A DNA stretch of 64,000 bases. It comes from Variovorax gossypii (GTDB taxonomy: Bacteria > Pseudomonadota > Gammaproteobacteria > Burkholderiales > Burkholderiaceae_C). Below the pieces are notes generated by a model. It saw only the letters and a program-made list of their open reading frames with translations. It did no database searches and had not been told where the DNA came from. The position numbers and the translations under genes are program-made. Below are positions 29,280-37,415 of the stretch, one piece after another. The stretch lies in contig NZ_RXOE01000001.1 of NCBI RefSeq assembly GCF_003965815.1, forward strand, positions 1 to 64,000, in the 5' to 3' direction. Within the stretch, counting starts at the first letter, position 1. The number at the start of each line of letters is the position of its first letter.

Positions 29280-30419
29280 TCAGATCACGTCGAGCGCGAG
29301 CGACAGGCCCGAGAGGAAGGCGTCTTCCACGCGATGGCCGGTGCACCAGTCGCCCGCGATGCCGATGCGGGCCTTGGCGTCCCAGAGGTGGGTGGTGCCC
29401 ACGGGCACCTGCGTCTGGGCCTCGTTCCAGCAGATGGCCTGGGCGTGGGCCGGCGTGGCGTGGATGCCGGTGATCTCGGCGAAGGCGCGCAGCAGCTTGG
29501 CCTCGATGCGCGAGGGCGCGTCGCGCAGGTGTTCCTCCGACCAGGTCGCGCTGGCCTGCAGCGTCCAGCGCTCGATCGGCTCGCGCCCGGGCTTGGACGA
29601 TTCGCGCGCCAGCCACGCCACGCGGTGGTGCGTGCTGCGCGCCGCGTTCCACTGCGGGCCGAGGTGCGACATGTTGGGCTGGTTGGCCTGCGGGAAGGCG
29701 ATCATCAGCGTCCAGCAGGGCGCGATGCGCACGGGTTCGATCTTGCGCGAGAGCGTGGCCGAGAGCTTGCCGTCGCCAAGCAGCGCGCGGGCGCCGGCGG
29801 GTGGCACGGCGAGCAGCACGGCGTCGAAGCCCGAGTAGACGTGGCGTGAATCGTCGGCGCCGGTCGTGCGCAGCTGCCAGCGCTTCGGGTCGAGCGCATC
29901 GGGCTCGATCTGAGTGACCTGCGTGCCGGTGACGAGGCTGTCGCCCAGCGGAGCGGCCCAGCGGGTCACCAGCGACTCCATGCCGGGCTGGGCCACCCAG
30001 TGCGGCTCGAGCGAGGGCAGGGCAGCCTCGGCCACGCGGCCGTGGGCATCGAGCACGCGCACGAGGTTGGCGCTCCAGCGCTTGCTGGTGCCGGGCGCGC
30101 TTTCGAGCGCCAGGGCGAAGCGCGGATCGCGCACGGTGAAATATTGAGCGCCGCTGTCGAAGCGGCCGAAGGCGGTGTCCACGCTGGCCATGCGTCCGCC
30201 GGCTGCGTCGTTGCGCTCGAACAGCGTGACCTTGTGGCCGGCCTGCGCCAGCGTCCGCGCGCAGGCCACTCCGGCGATGCCGGCGCCGACGACGGCGTAG
30301 TGGCGGGAGGAGGAACGGGAAGAGGAGGAGGGAGGAGGCGAAGAAGACAGGGCGGCTGGAGTTCGGTGGCGGTCGGCGGCGGCCTTGGCCGGTTTCTTTG
30401 CAGTTGCGCGAGTGCTCAT
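29280..30419 (-). CDS. FAD-dependent amine-oxidase-fold oxidoreductase (renalase-like)
   Basis: 379 residues. After a 40-residue Lys/Ala/Ser/Pro-rich leader the dinucleotide motif [15 protein letters not shown] is at about 43-57, with [12 protein letters not shown] at the end of the second strand; a C-terminal [19 protein letters not shown] is the FAD-closing motif. This matches the small NAD(P)/FAD amine-oxidase-like family. The low-complexity leader may be dispensable or the true start may lie near residue 40. It is upstream of gluQ and trmB; the functional link is not obvious. Confidence 0.87.
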   Translation of the reverse strand: MSTRATAKKPAKAAADRHRTPAALSSSPPPSSSSRSSSRHYAVVGAGIAGVACARTLAQAGHKVTLFERNDAAGGRMASVDTAFGRFDSGAQYFTVRDPRFALALESAPGTSKRWSANLVRVLDAHGRVAEAALPSLEPHWVAQPGMESLVTRWAAPLGDSLVTGTQVTQIEPDALDPKRWQLRTTGADDSRHVYSGFDAVLLAVPPAGARALLGDGKLSATLSRKIEPVRIAPCWTLMIAFPQANQPNMSHLGPQWNAARSTHHRVAWLARESSKPGREPIERWTLQASATWSEEHLRDAPSRIEAKLLRAFAEITGIHATPAHAQAICWNEAQTQVPVGTTHLWDAKARIGIAGDWCTGHRVEDAFLSGLSLALDVI

Positions 30420-30568
30420 GAACGACTCTTTTCTTCTGGATGGAATGCGGATGGATGTGTCTGCACTCTACATCGGTCCGGCGGCCGCTTCGCCTGAGGG
30501 CACACCCTTAGCGGCGTTGCGCGATCCTCGGCAATACTCGTCGGCCCCGTCGATGAAGCACGGCTGCC

Positions 30569-31522
30569 TCATCGCCCCCGATGCCGTTCGAGCAGCGCGC
30601 GCCGCGTGCCTTCGTGCTCGAACTGCGCCAGCCACCATTCGAGTGCCCGGCCGGGTTTGCCGGCACTGCGCACGCGCCATGCGCAGTGCAGCTCACCCCG
30701 CGGCGGCTTGCGCTCGGTCTGCAGCTCGACCAGGTGCCCGGCCTCGATGTACGGCCGCGCCATCGGCTCGGGCAGGAAGCCCCCGCCCAGCCCGTGCAGC
30801 TGCGCAGCGATCTTGGCCTGCATGCTCGGCACGGTGAGCACGTCCTGCCCGCCCACCAGATGCACCGTGAGGCCCGGTGCCTGACGGGCCGAGTCGGCCG
30901 CCGCCACCGCGCGGTGCTGCCGCATCACCGTGTCGCTCAGCGGCTGCGTGATGCGCGCCAGCGGATGGTGCGGCGCCACCGCGTAGACGAAGCTCAACTC
31001 GCCGATCGGCCGGCTGCGGATGCCGGTGGAGGTGAAGGCCAGGCTCGCGGCGTCGAGCACCGCGCCGATCGCGAGGTCGGCTTCGCCGGAGGTCAGGGCC
31101 TCGATGGTGCCCATCAGCGTCTCGTCGCGCAGCTTCAGCCGCGTGGGCGGCTCCAGCGCGAAGAAGGCGGTGGCGAGGTCGAGCAGCGGGTCGCGCGCGA
31201 TCACGCTGTCGACCGCGATGGTCAGCATCGGCTCCCAGCCGGTGGCCACGCGCTTGACGCGGTTGGCCACCGCGTCGATCTCGTTGAGCAGCCGTTCGGC
31301 CTCGCGCAACAGCTCAGCGCCGGCCTCGGTCAGCCGGGCCTGGCGGGCGCTGCGGTCGAACAGCAGCACGTCGAGCGCGTCCTCGATCTGGCGCACCCGG
31401 TAGCTCAAGGCGCTGGGCACGAGGTTCAGCGCGCGCGCCGTGGCGGCGAAGCTGCCGGTGCTGGCCACGGTCTGGAGCATGGCGAGGGCGTCGGGGGTCA
31501 GCACGTCTCTGGGACTGGGCAT
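30569..31522 (-). CDS. LysR-family regulator divergent from the pirin operon
   Basis: 317 residues from ATG 31522, with GGAG six bases upstream; the further in-frame TTG at 31540 lies inside the dyad and is less likely. The HTH is TVASTGSFAATARALNLVPSA. The effector domain is standard. It is divergent from the pirin-doxX-flavodoxin-pirin genes, and a T-N11-A dyad lies in the gap, so it most likely controls them. Confidence 0.9.
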   Translation of the reverse strand: MPSPRDVLTPDALAMLQTVASTGSFAATARALNLVPSALSYRVRQIEDALDVLLFDRSARQARLTEAGAELLREAERLLNEIDAVANRVKRVATGWEPMLTIAVDSVIARDPLLDLATAFFALEPPTRLKLRDETLMGTIEALTSGEADLAIGAVLDAASLAFTSTGIRSRPIGELSFVYAVAPHHPLARITQPLSDTVMRQHRAVAAADSARQAPGLTVHLVGGQDVLTVPSMQAKIAAQLHGLGGGFLPEPMARPYIEAGHLVELQTERKPPRGELHCAWRVRSAGKPGRALEWWLAQFEHEGTRRALLERHRGR

Positions 31523-31536
31523 CGGGGCTCCATTAA

Positions 31537-31549
31537 TCAAAATATTTGA
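31537..31549. promoter_or_regulatory. T-N11-A LysR box at the LysR/pirin divergent promoter
   Basis: TCAAAATATTTGA is a 13-base sequence of 5+5 perfect dyad symmetry fitting the LysR recognition rule, within an AT-rich patch 15-27 bases before the LysR start. Its position suggests autoregulation plus control of the divergent pirin gene. Confidence 0.55.
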
Positions 31550-31681
31550 ATGGTGCCATCAAACCGCAGCGTCTTTCCGAGGAGGGTGGCGGCCCAAAAT
31601 TCTTCTCATCCGCTGCGCATCCGGCGCGGCATACGAAAAAGGCCCGACACCCCACCGGGGCAGGGCAGAAGGAGCAAGACG

Positions 31682-32383
31682 ATGTTGCAAGTCCGTAAAT
31701 CTCAGGAACGCGGTTATGCCGACCATGGCTGGCTGCGCTCGTTCCACAGCTTTTCATTCGCCAACTACTACGACCCGGCCCACATGGGCTTCGGCAACCT
31801 GCGCGTGATCAACGAAGACCGCGTGGCGGCGGGCGCCGGCTTCGGCACCCATGGCCACAAGGACATGGAGATCATCAGCTACGTGCTCTCGGGCGAACTG
31901 GCGCACAAGGACAGCATGGGCAACGTGGAGAGCATCCCTCCCGGCGACGTGCAGCGCATGAGCGCGGGCCGCGGCGTGATGCACAGCGAGTTCAACCACA
32001 AGGCCGACGAGACCACGCACTTCCTGCAGATCTGGATCCTGCCGAACGTGCGTGGCATCGAGCCAGGCTACGAGCAGAAGAAGTTCAGCGACGCCGAGAA
32101 GCGCGGCAAGCTGCGCCTGGTGGCCTCGCCAGACGGCAGCGAAGGCTCGGTGAAGGTGAACGCCGACGCGAGCCTGTACGCCGGCCTGTTCGACGGCGAT
32201 GAAAAGGCCAGCCTGGCGCTCGACCCGAAGCGCAAGAGCTACGTGCACCTGGTGCGCGGCGAGCTGGAAGTGAATGGCCAGAAGCTCTCCGGCGGCGACG
32301 CCGCGATGCTCGAAGGCGAATCGCAGGTGACGCTGGGCGCGGGCAAGGACGCCGAAGTGCTGGTGTTCGACCTGGCCGCCTGA
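31682..32383 (+). CDS. Pirin-family bicupin protein (YhhW/YhaK type), copy 1
   Basis: 233 residues. The cupin metal motif is HGHKDMEI (about 59-66) with the second part HSEFN (about 101-105), giving the three His and one Glu expected for iron or another metal. Members include quercetin dioxygenases and redox-sensing proteins. ATG 31682 has AGAAGGAG upstream. First gene of a plus-strand unit with DoxX, a WrbA-like flavodoxin and another pirin, and followed by an intrinsic terminator that may reduce readthrough. Confidence 0.92.
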   Translation: MLQVRKSQERGYADHGWLRSFHSFSFANYYDPAHMGFGNLRVINEDRVAAGAGFGTHGHKDMEIISYVLSGELAHKDSMGNVESIPPGDVQRMSAGRGVMHSEFNHKADETTHFLQIWILPNVRGIEPGYEQKKFSDAEKRGKLRLVASPDGSEGSVKVNADASLYAGLFDGDEKASLALDPKRKSYVHLVRGELEVNGQKLSGGDAAMLEGESQVTLGAGKDAEVLVFDLAA

Positions 32384-32395
32384 TCTTTCCCCCTT

Positions 32396-32420
32396 GCCGG
32401 GCGCTGGCCGCCCGGCTTTT
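32396..32420 (+). terminator. Intrinsic terminator after first pirin gene
   Basis: GCCGGGCG-5 nt-CGCCCGGC is a perfect eight-pair GC stem followed immediately by TTTT, starting 12 bases after the pirin stop. It is inside the pirin-doxX gap, so it may act as an attenuator lowering expression of the three downstream genes, or doxX may have its own promoter. Confidence 0.7.
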
Positions 32421-32474
32421 CTCTTTCCCTCTCTCTTTTCCCCAATCCAACCAACAACCGAGGAGTTTTCAACC

Positions 32475-32879
32475 ATGGCAACCACAACCGCAACCCCCAA
32501 TCCGTCTCAAGACCTGCAGGCCCTGATCGGCCGAATCCTTATCGCCACGCTGTTCATTCCAGCCGGCTTCGGCAAGCTCATGGGCTTCTCGGGCACCGTC
32601 GGCTACATCACCAGCGCGGGCCTGCCGCTGCCGGAAGTCGCGGCGGTGATCGCCATCGTGGTCGAGCTCGGCCTCGGCATTGCGCTGCTGCTCGGCTTCA
32701 AGACGCGGCTGGTGGGGCTGCTCATGGCCATCTTTACGATCGCGACGGCGTTGTTCTTCCACAAGTTCTGGGCGGATGCATCGCAGAACATCCAGTTCTT
32801 CAAGAACATGGCCATCGCTGGCGGCCTGTTTTCGTTTGCAGCCTTCGGCCCCGGCCGCTTCAGCATCGACAAGCGCTGA
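32475..32879 (+). CDS. DoxX-family membrane protein
   Basis: 134 residues with four hydrophobic helices; LIGRILIATLFIPAGFGKL is the characteristic first helix. ATG 32475 follows GAGGAG about ten bases upstream; the frame is open earlier but without a start signal. DoxX-like proteins in proteobacteria are linked to quinone/thiol redox stress. It lies between pirin and WrbA-like genes, consistent with a redox-stress operon. Confidence 0.9.
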   Translation: MATTTATPNPSQDLQALIGRILIATLFIPAGFGKLMGFSGTVGYITSAGLPLPEVAAVIAIVVELGLGIALLLGFKTRLVGLLMAIFTIATALFFHKFWADASQNIQFFKNMAIAGGLFSFAAFGPGRFSIDKR

Positions 32880-32916
32880 TCCCACACACAATTCACCCGC
32901 TCAGGAGCACTGAAAC

Positions 32917-33468
32917 ATGGCAAACATCGTCGTCGTCTTCCATTCCGGCTACGGCCACACCCAGCGCGTGGCCCAGGCCGTCGCCGACGGCGCGGGCGCG
33001 CAGCTGCTGGCCATCGACGCGGACGGCAACCTGCCCGAAGGCGGCTGGGAGCTGCTGGCCGCGGCCGACGCGATCATCTTCGGCTCGCCGACCTACATGG
33101 GCGGCGTGAGCTGGCAGTTCAAGAAATTCGCCGACGCGTCGTCGAAGGTCTGGTACACGCAGGGCTGGAAGGACAAGCTCTTCGCCGGCTTCACCAACAG
33201 CGCCACCATGAACGGCGACAAGGTCACGACCATGACCTACCTGTGGACGCTGGCCATGCAGCACAGCGGCATCTGGGTCAGCATGGGCATCCTGCCGAGC
33301 AACAGCAAGGCGGCGACGCGCGACGCGCTGAACTACGTGGGCGGCTACGGCGGCCTGCTGACGCAGTCGCCGTCGGACGCGAGCCCGGCCGAAATGCTCA
33401 AGGGCGATTTCGACACTGCCCGTGCTTTCGGTGAGCGCATCGGCACGGTGGCAAGATCGCGAGGCTAG
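32917..33468 (+). CDS. WrbA-like flavodoxin/NAD(P)H:quinone oxidoreductase
   Basis: 183 residues. VVFHSGYGHTQRVAQAVADG at the N-terminus is the flavodoxin-type FMN phosphate loop; GSPTYMGG and the GYGGL segment are the other FMN-contact loops. The fold and length match the NADPH-dependent FMN reductase/WrbA group, which reduces quinones by two electrons. GAGGAGCA-type signal lies upstream (about 32902). Third in the pirin unit, 37 bases after doxX. A hairpin-rich dispersed repeat follows. Confidence 0.9.
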   Translation: MANIVVVFHSGYGHTQRVAQAVADGAGAQLLAIDADGNLPEGGWELLAAADAIIFGSPTYMGGVSWQFKKFADASSKVWYTQGWKDKLFAGFTNSATMNGDKVTTMTYLWTLAMQHSGIWVSMGILPSNSKAATRDALNYVGGYGGLLTQSPSDASPAEMLKGDFDTARAFGERIGTVARSRG

Positions 33469-33471
33469 AAC

Positions 33472-33559
33472 TCACCCCCAGGCTTCGCGCACTTCGTGTC
33501 GCTGCGCCAACCCCCTCGCCGGGGGCGACACCCGCGGCCCGGCAAAGCCGGTTCCGCGG
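33472..33559. repeat. Dispersed hairpin-rich intergenic repeat, copy 1
   Basis: The gap after the flavodoxin gene begins CACCCCCAGGCT, then CGCCAACCCCCTCGC and GGGGGCGA, blocks shared in order with the gap at 56693-56750. It then holds a second hairpin, CCGCGG-C-CCGGC-AAA-GCCGG-TT-CCGCGG at 33532-33559. Such elements probably recur in the genome and may end or stabilise transcripts. Confidence 0.65.
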
Positions 33560-33615
33560 TGTCTCGCGAACGGACTGCGACGAACGAAGCCGACCAATCA
33601 CTCACGGAGAACACG

Positions 33616-34539
33616 ATGACCGACGCCACCCCCGAAACCCGACTGCTCAAGCCGCACGACAAGGACCTCGGAGGCGGCTTCAACGTGCGGCGCCTGCTGC
33701 CGGCGGCGCAACAGCGCTCGGTCGGTCCCTTCGTGTTCTTCGACCATTTCGGCCCGGCCACCGAGCAGCCGGGCACCGAGCACGACGTGCGCCCCCATCC
33801 GCACATCGGGCTCTCGACGGTCACCTATCTCTTCAAGGGCGCGATGATGCATCGCGACAGCCTCGGCAGCGTGCAGGAGATCCTGCCCGGCGCCATCAAC
33901 TGGATGATCGCGGGCCGCGGCATCGTGCACTCCGAGCGCAAGCCCGAGCGCCTGAAGGCCGACACCTACGTGAACCACGGCCTGCAGCTGTGGGCCGCGC
34001 TGCCGCAGGCACACGAGGAGATCGAGCCCAGCTTCGAGCACACGCCGGCCGACGCGATCCCCGAGCTGACGGAGCAGGGCGTTGCGGTGCGCGTGCTGGT
34101 GGGCGAGGCCTTCGGCGCCCGCTCGCCGGTGAAGACGCTCTCGCAGACCGTGTATCTCGACATCGCGCTGCCCGCGGGCGGTCGCTTCGAGCTGCCCGCG
34201 CTGGCACCCGAGCTTGCGGTCTACGCGGTCGATGCCGATCTCGCGGTGAACGGCGAGCAGGTTCCCGTGCATTCCATGGCCGTGCTGCCGGCCGGGCAGG
34301 GCGCGGTGCTCACGGCCAGCGCTGCCGCGCGGCTGGTGGTGATCGGCGGCGAGCCGCTCGACGGCCCGCGCTACATCACCTGGAATTTCGTCTCGAGCCG
34401 GCGCGAGCGCATCCTCGAGGCCGGCGCCGACTGGGCCGCCCAGCGCATGGGCCACGTGCCCGGCGAGACCGAGTTCATTCCGCTGCCGGGCAAGCCCTTC
34501 GGCGTGCGCGAGCCCGACACGGGCACCACGCCTGTCTGA
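33616..34539 (+). CDS. Pirin-family bicupin protein, copy 2
   Basis: 307 residues, longer than copy 1 and of the classic pirin type. The cupin metal residues are in RPHPHIGLSTVTYL (about 56-69) and GRGIVHSER (about 97-105). A C-terminal cupin half ends with a WNFVSS segment typical of pirins. Start ATG 33616 follows CACGGAG. It closes the LysR-controlled redox unit; presence of two different pirins in one unit is unusual and suggests separate substrates or a paired role. Confidence 0.92.
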   Translation: MTDATPETRLLKPHDKDLGGGFNVRRLLPAAQQRSVGPFVFFDHFGPATEQPGTEHDVRPHPHIGLSTVTYLFKGAMMHRDSLGSVQEILPGAINWMIAGRGIVHSERKPERLKADTYVNHGLQLWAALPQAHEEIEPSFEHTPADAIPELTEQGVAVRVLVGEAFGARSPVKTLSQTVYLDIALPAGGRFELPALAPELAVYAVDADLAVNGEQVPVHSMAVLPAGQGAVLTASAAARLVVIGGEPLDGPRYITWNFVSSRRERILEAGADWAAQRMGHVPGETEFIPLPGKPFGVREPDTGTTPV

Positions 34540-34590
34540 ACTGCTCCGGGCCGGCCTGTCTTGCGAGGACGGTAAGCTCCGCCCCGCAAG

Positions 34591-34611
34591 CGGCGATCGA
34601 GGGGATCGCCG
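34591..34611. terminator. Hairpin between second pirin and the 138-residue protein
   Basis: CGGCGATC-GAGGG-GATCGCCG is a perfect eight-pair stem in the 106-base gap. There is no T-run after it, so it could be a Rho-assisted terminator, an mRNA-stabilising element or a leader structure for the gene starting at 34646. Confidence 0.4.
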
Positions 34612-34645
34612 TCCCAACGACATCCCCAGAAAGGGAGCAAGGCAA

Positions 34646-35062
34646 ATGGCAGTCTTTCGTACACCCGAGGTTGCACCGGGCGAATACGGCGATCTCTTCG
34701 AGTTCCTGATGAAGGAGCTGAAGCTCTTCAAGCGGCAACTGGTCCTCATGCTCAAGCACGTGCAGACCGGCGAGTCGATGGTCTACCAGCAGGCCTGGTA
34801 CGACTTCCACCTGAAGGACAGGCTCACGCAGCTGCTCAAGGCCGACGACTACGCGGCCGTCGCCGAGCTGCCGATCAACAAGGAAGGCCAGACCGGCATC
34901 TACATCGAGACGCGCTACGTGAAGAGCGGCAAGCTCGTGGGCATGCAGCTCGTGGAGGCCCGGCCGCACGAGGGCGGCCGCTACGTCGGCCTGACGCCGG
35001 CCTCGGTGTTCACCGACGCCGATGGCGAGCGCCTGCTGGCGTTCGCGCAGAAGCTCAAGTAG
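34646..35062 (+). CDS. Conserved-looking hypothetical protein, 138 residues
   Basis: I do not recognise a family. The protein is soluble, charged and rich in Leu/Lys/Glu, with FEFLMKELKLFKRQLVLMLK near the start predicted helical and a later strand-rich half (IYIETRYVKSGKLVGMQLVEA). There is no signal peptide, membrane segment or cysteine. ATG 34646 has AAAGGGAGCAAGG upstream, a good ribosome-binding site. It ends before a bidirectional terminator, so it is probably a single-gene unit or the last of the pirin unit. Confidence 0.8.
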   Translation: MAVFRTPEVAPGEYGDLFEFLMKELKLFKRQLVLMLKHVQTGESMVYQQAWYDFHLKDRLTQLLKADDYAAVAELPINKEGQTGIYIETRYVKSGKLVGMQLVEARPHEGGRYVGLTPASVFTDADGERLLAFAQKLK

Positions 35063-35088
35063 GCGGCGAACGGAAAACCGCAGACATG

Positions 35089-35113
35089 AAAAAGGCCCGC
35101 GATGCGGGCCTTT
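35089..35113. terminator. Bidirectional intrinsic terminator
   Basis: A-run, GGCCCGC-GAT-GCGGGCC, then TTTC: seven GC-rich pairs with A/T runs on both sides, in the 69-base gap between two convergent genes (stops at 35062 and 35132). It should stop transcription from both directions. Confidence 0.85.
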
Positions 35114-35131
35114 CTTCTTGCTGATGGCTGA

Positions 35132-36700
35132 CTACTTGCCGCTGATCGACACCGTCTCGGCGGGCGGTGCACCTTCAGGCGTTTTCGGCAGCTCGACCAC
35201 GCCCTTGCGGCCACCGCGACCGCGCCACGCGGAGTAGCTCACACCGAGCAGCAGCAGCGCGCACAGCCCGATGAAGGTCGCGCTGATCGGCCGCGTCACG
35301 AACACCGACATGTCGCCGCGCGACAGCAGCAGCGCGCGGCGGAAGTTTTCCTCCACCATCGGCCCGAGCACGAAGCCCAGCAGGATCGGCGCGACCGAGA
35401 ACTCCAGCGTCATCAGCACCGCGCCGACGATGCCGAAGACCAGCACTTCCCAGATCTGGAAGAGGCTGTTCTGCGTGCTGTACACGCCGGTTGCAATGAA
35501 GAACATCGCGGCCGGGAACAGGTACTTGTAGGGCACCTTCAGCAGCTTCACCCACACGCCGATCAGCGGCACGTTCAGGATCACGAGGATCACGTTGCCG
35601 ATCCAGAACGAGGCGATCAGGCCCCAGAAGATGTCCGGATGCTCGGTGATGAGCTGCGGGCCGGGCTGGATGCCCTGGATCAGCAGCGCGCCGAGGATCA
35701 GCGCCATCACCGCGTCGCCTGGGATGCCCAGGCTCATCGTCGGGATGAAGTCGACCTGCGTCTTCGAGTGCGCCGAGGCCTCGGGGCCGGCCACGCCTTC
35801 GATCATGCCGGTGCCGAACTTGTTCGGCGTCTTCGACACCTTGCGTTCCAGCGCGTAGGCGATGAAGGTGGTGATGGTCGGGCCCGTGCCTGGCATTGCG
35901 CCGAACACCGTGCCGACGATGGTGCCGCGGATCATCGCGGGGAAGGCGCGCTTGAGCTCTTCCTTGCTCGGGCGCATGTCGCTGAGCTTCAGGGTGCCGG
36001 TGTCGCCGATGGTCTTCATGCGGTTCACGTTGAGCAGGAAGTCGGCCACGCCGAACAGGCCCATCGAGATCGCCACCAGCTCGAGGCCGTCGCTCAGCTC
36101 GGGCAGGCCGAAGGCGAAGCGGAAGCTGCCGCTGTTCACGTCGGTGCCGACCACGCCGCACAGCAGGCCGAAGAGCGTCATTGCCACGCCCTTGAGCGGC
36201 GAGCCGCGCGACATGGTGGAGCCGGCCAGCAGGCCCAGCAGCATGATCGAGAAGATCTCGGTCGGGCCGAACTTGAACGCGATCTGCACCAGGAGCGGCG
36301 AGGCGAAGATCATCACGATGATGCCGACCGAGGCCGCGAGGAACGAGGCGATCATCGTCACCCCGAGCGCGACGCCGCCCTTGCCCTGCTTGGTCATCGG
36401 GTACCCGTCGAGACAGGTCACCGCGTGCGGCGGGTGTGAAGGCATGTTCATCAGGATGGCGCCGATGGCGCCGCCGTACTGCGAACCGTAGAAGATGCCG
36501 GCCAGCATCAGGATGGCGGGCACCGGATGCATCACGTAGGTGAGCGGCAGCAGGATCGAGATGGCCTGCAGTGCGCCCATGCCCGGCAGCACGCCGATCA
36601 GGTTGCCCACCAGCACGCCGAAGAAGGACCACATCAGGTTCGAGCCCTGGAAGGCCACGCCGAAGCCGAACCAGAGGTCGTGAAGCGATTGACCGATCAT
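35132..36700 (-). CDS. tctA: Tripartite tricarboxylate transporter large membrane subunit TctA
   Basis: 522 residues with about 12 hydrophobic helices. GNLIGVLPGMGALQA near residue 32 and GAMPGTGPTITTFIAYALE around 253 are the twin conserved motifs of the family; PGDAVMALILGALLIQGIQPGP is also characteristic. With TctB it forms a sodium- or proton-driven symporter fed by a periplasmic TctC/Bug receptor. The gene starts four bases after tctB. No tctC is next to it. The candidate partner within the window is the Bug receptor at 4084-5067. Confidence 0.95.
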   Translation of the reverse strand: MIGQSLHDLWFGFGVAFQGSNLMWSFFGVLVGNLIGVLPGMGALQAISILLPLTYVMHPVPAILMLAGIFYGSQYGGAIGAILMNMPSHPPHAVTCLDGYPMTKQGKGGVALGVTMIASFLAASVGIIVMIFASPLLVQIAFKFGPTEIFSIMLLGLLAGSTMSRGSPLKGVAMTLFGLLCGVVGTDVNSGSFRFAFGLPELSDGLELVAISMGLFGVADFLLNVNRMKTIGDTGTLKLSDMRPSKEELKRAFPAMIRGTIVGTVFGAMPGTGPTITTFIAYALERKVSKTPNKFGTGMIEGVAGPEASAHSKTQVDFIPTMSLGIPGDAVMALILGALLIQGIQPGPQLITEHPDIFWGLIASFWIGNVILVILNVPLIGVWVKLLKVPYKYLFPAAMFFIATGVYSTQNSLFQIWEVLVFGIVGAVLMTLEFSVAPILLGFVLGPMVEENFRRALLLSRGDMSVFVTRPISATFIGLCALLLLGVSYSAWRGRGGRKGVVELPKTPEGAPPAETVSISGK

Positions 36701-36704
36701 GGTG

Positions 36705-37235
36705 TCAGCCTCCCCACTGGAACAGGGGCAGCTGAAGCTTCAGCGCCCACCAGAAGACCACCACCGCGATGAAGCACATCGCGAGCGAGAGCAGCAGCGC
36801 CTCGGTCAGCGTGTTGTCGCGATCGCCGAGCGCCGAGATGAACACGATGGCGAAGGTCGCAGGCAGCAGTCCGCCGTATTCGCCGAAGAGCAGGAAGGCG
36901 AGGATGCCGAGCACGATGCAGATGCAGCCGCGCAGGTCGGGCATGCCGCCCGGGTGGCCGTGCGAGGCAGTTTCCTCGCTCGCGCCGCCGCCGGACTTGT
37001 CGCCGCGCGCGGAAATTGCGATGAGCAGTCCGGTGAGCGCCAGCAGCGCGCCGAGCGCGACGGGGAAGAAGCCCGGGCCCATGTGCGCGAGCTCGCCCAC
37101 GCGGTAGCCGACGCCGGCATACACGGCTGCCAGCCCGACCACGATCAGCAGTGCGCCGCCGTAGTAGTCTTTCTTGAATTTCGAAGCGGGCCGGGGCGCG
37201 TGCGAGGCCGGATCTTCACCGAGCTGGTGCTGCAT
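36705..37235 (-). CDS. tctB: Tripartite tricarboxylate transporter small membrane subunit TctB
   Basis: 176 residues with four hydrophobic helices in the usual TctB arrangement, including MGPGFFPVALGALLALTGL. A cytoplasmic leader of about 25 residues precedes the first helix. It is the first gene of the tctBA unit. Its ribosome-binding site lies in a hairpin (37240-37258), and a TACGTG palindrome is found about 95 bases upstream, so control is probably both transcriptional by TctD and possibly structural. The order is tctE/tctD upstream on the same strand, then tctB and tctA. Confidence 0.93.
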   Translation of the reverse strand: MQHQLGEDPASHAPRPASKFKKDYYGGALLIVVGLAAVYAGVGYRVGELAHMGPGFFPVALGALLALTGLLIAISARGDKSGGGASEETASHGHPGGMPDLRGCICIVLGILAFLLFGEYGGLLPATFAIVFISALGDRDNTLTEALLLSLAMCFIAVVVFWWALKLQLPLFQWGG

Positions 37236-37239
37236 AAGT

Positions 37240-37258
37240 CTCCTTCGTTTGGAAGGAG
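37240..37258 (-). promoter_or_regulatory. Hairpin enclosing the tctB ribosome-binding site
   Basis: In the tctB leader CTCCTTC-CAAAC-GAAGGAG pairs perfectly over seven bases, and its 3' arm is the Shine-Dalgarno sequence, four bases before the ATG. Folding would hide the site from ribosomes, so translation could depend on temperature, a ligand, or coupling. Confidence 0.5.
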
Positions 37259-37327
37259 CGCAGTCTAGGAATCGAGACTTTCAATCCCCTTTCGGGAGAG
37301 GTCCGTACAGCCTTGCGGGCCGCAAAA

Positions 37328-37343
37328 TACGTGTAATCACGTA
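37328..37343. promoter_or_regulatory. TACGTG-N4-CACGTA palindrome upstream of tctB
   Basis: A perfect 6+6 dyad (TACGTGTAATCACGTA) in the 180-base gap between tctE and tctB. Its arms fit a dimeric regulator and it lies near the expected promoter. TctD, encoded just upstream, is the obvious candidate. No other clear element is visible in this gap. Confidence 0.5.
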
Positions 37344-37415
37344 CCGGCGTATCGGGTGAAACCCTTGCAAAAACGGGGCTCGGGCCGGGCTTGCGGACGC
37401 GCCTTGCGACGCAGT

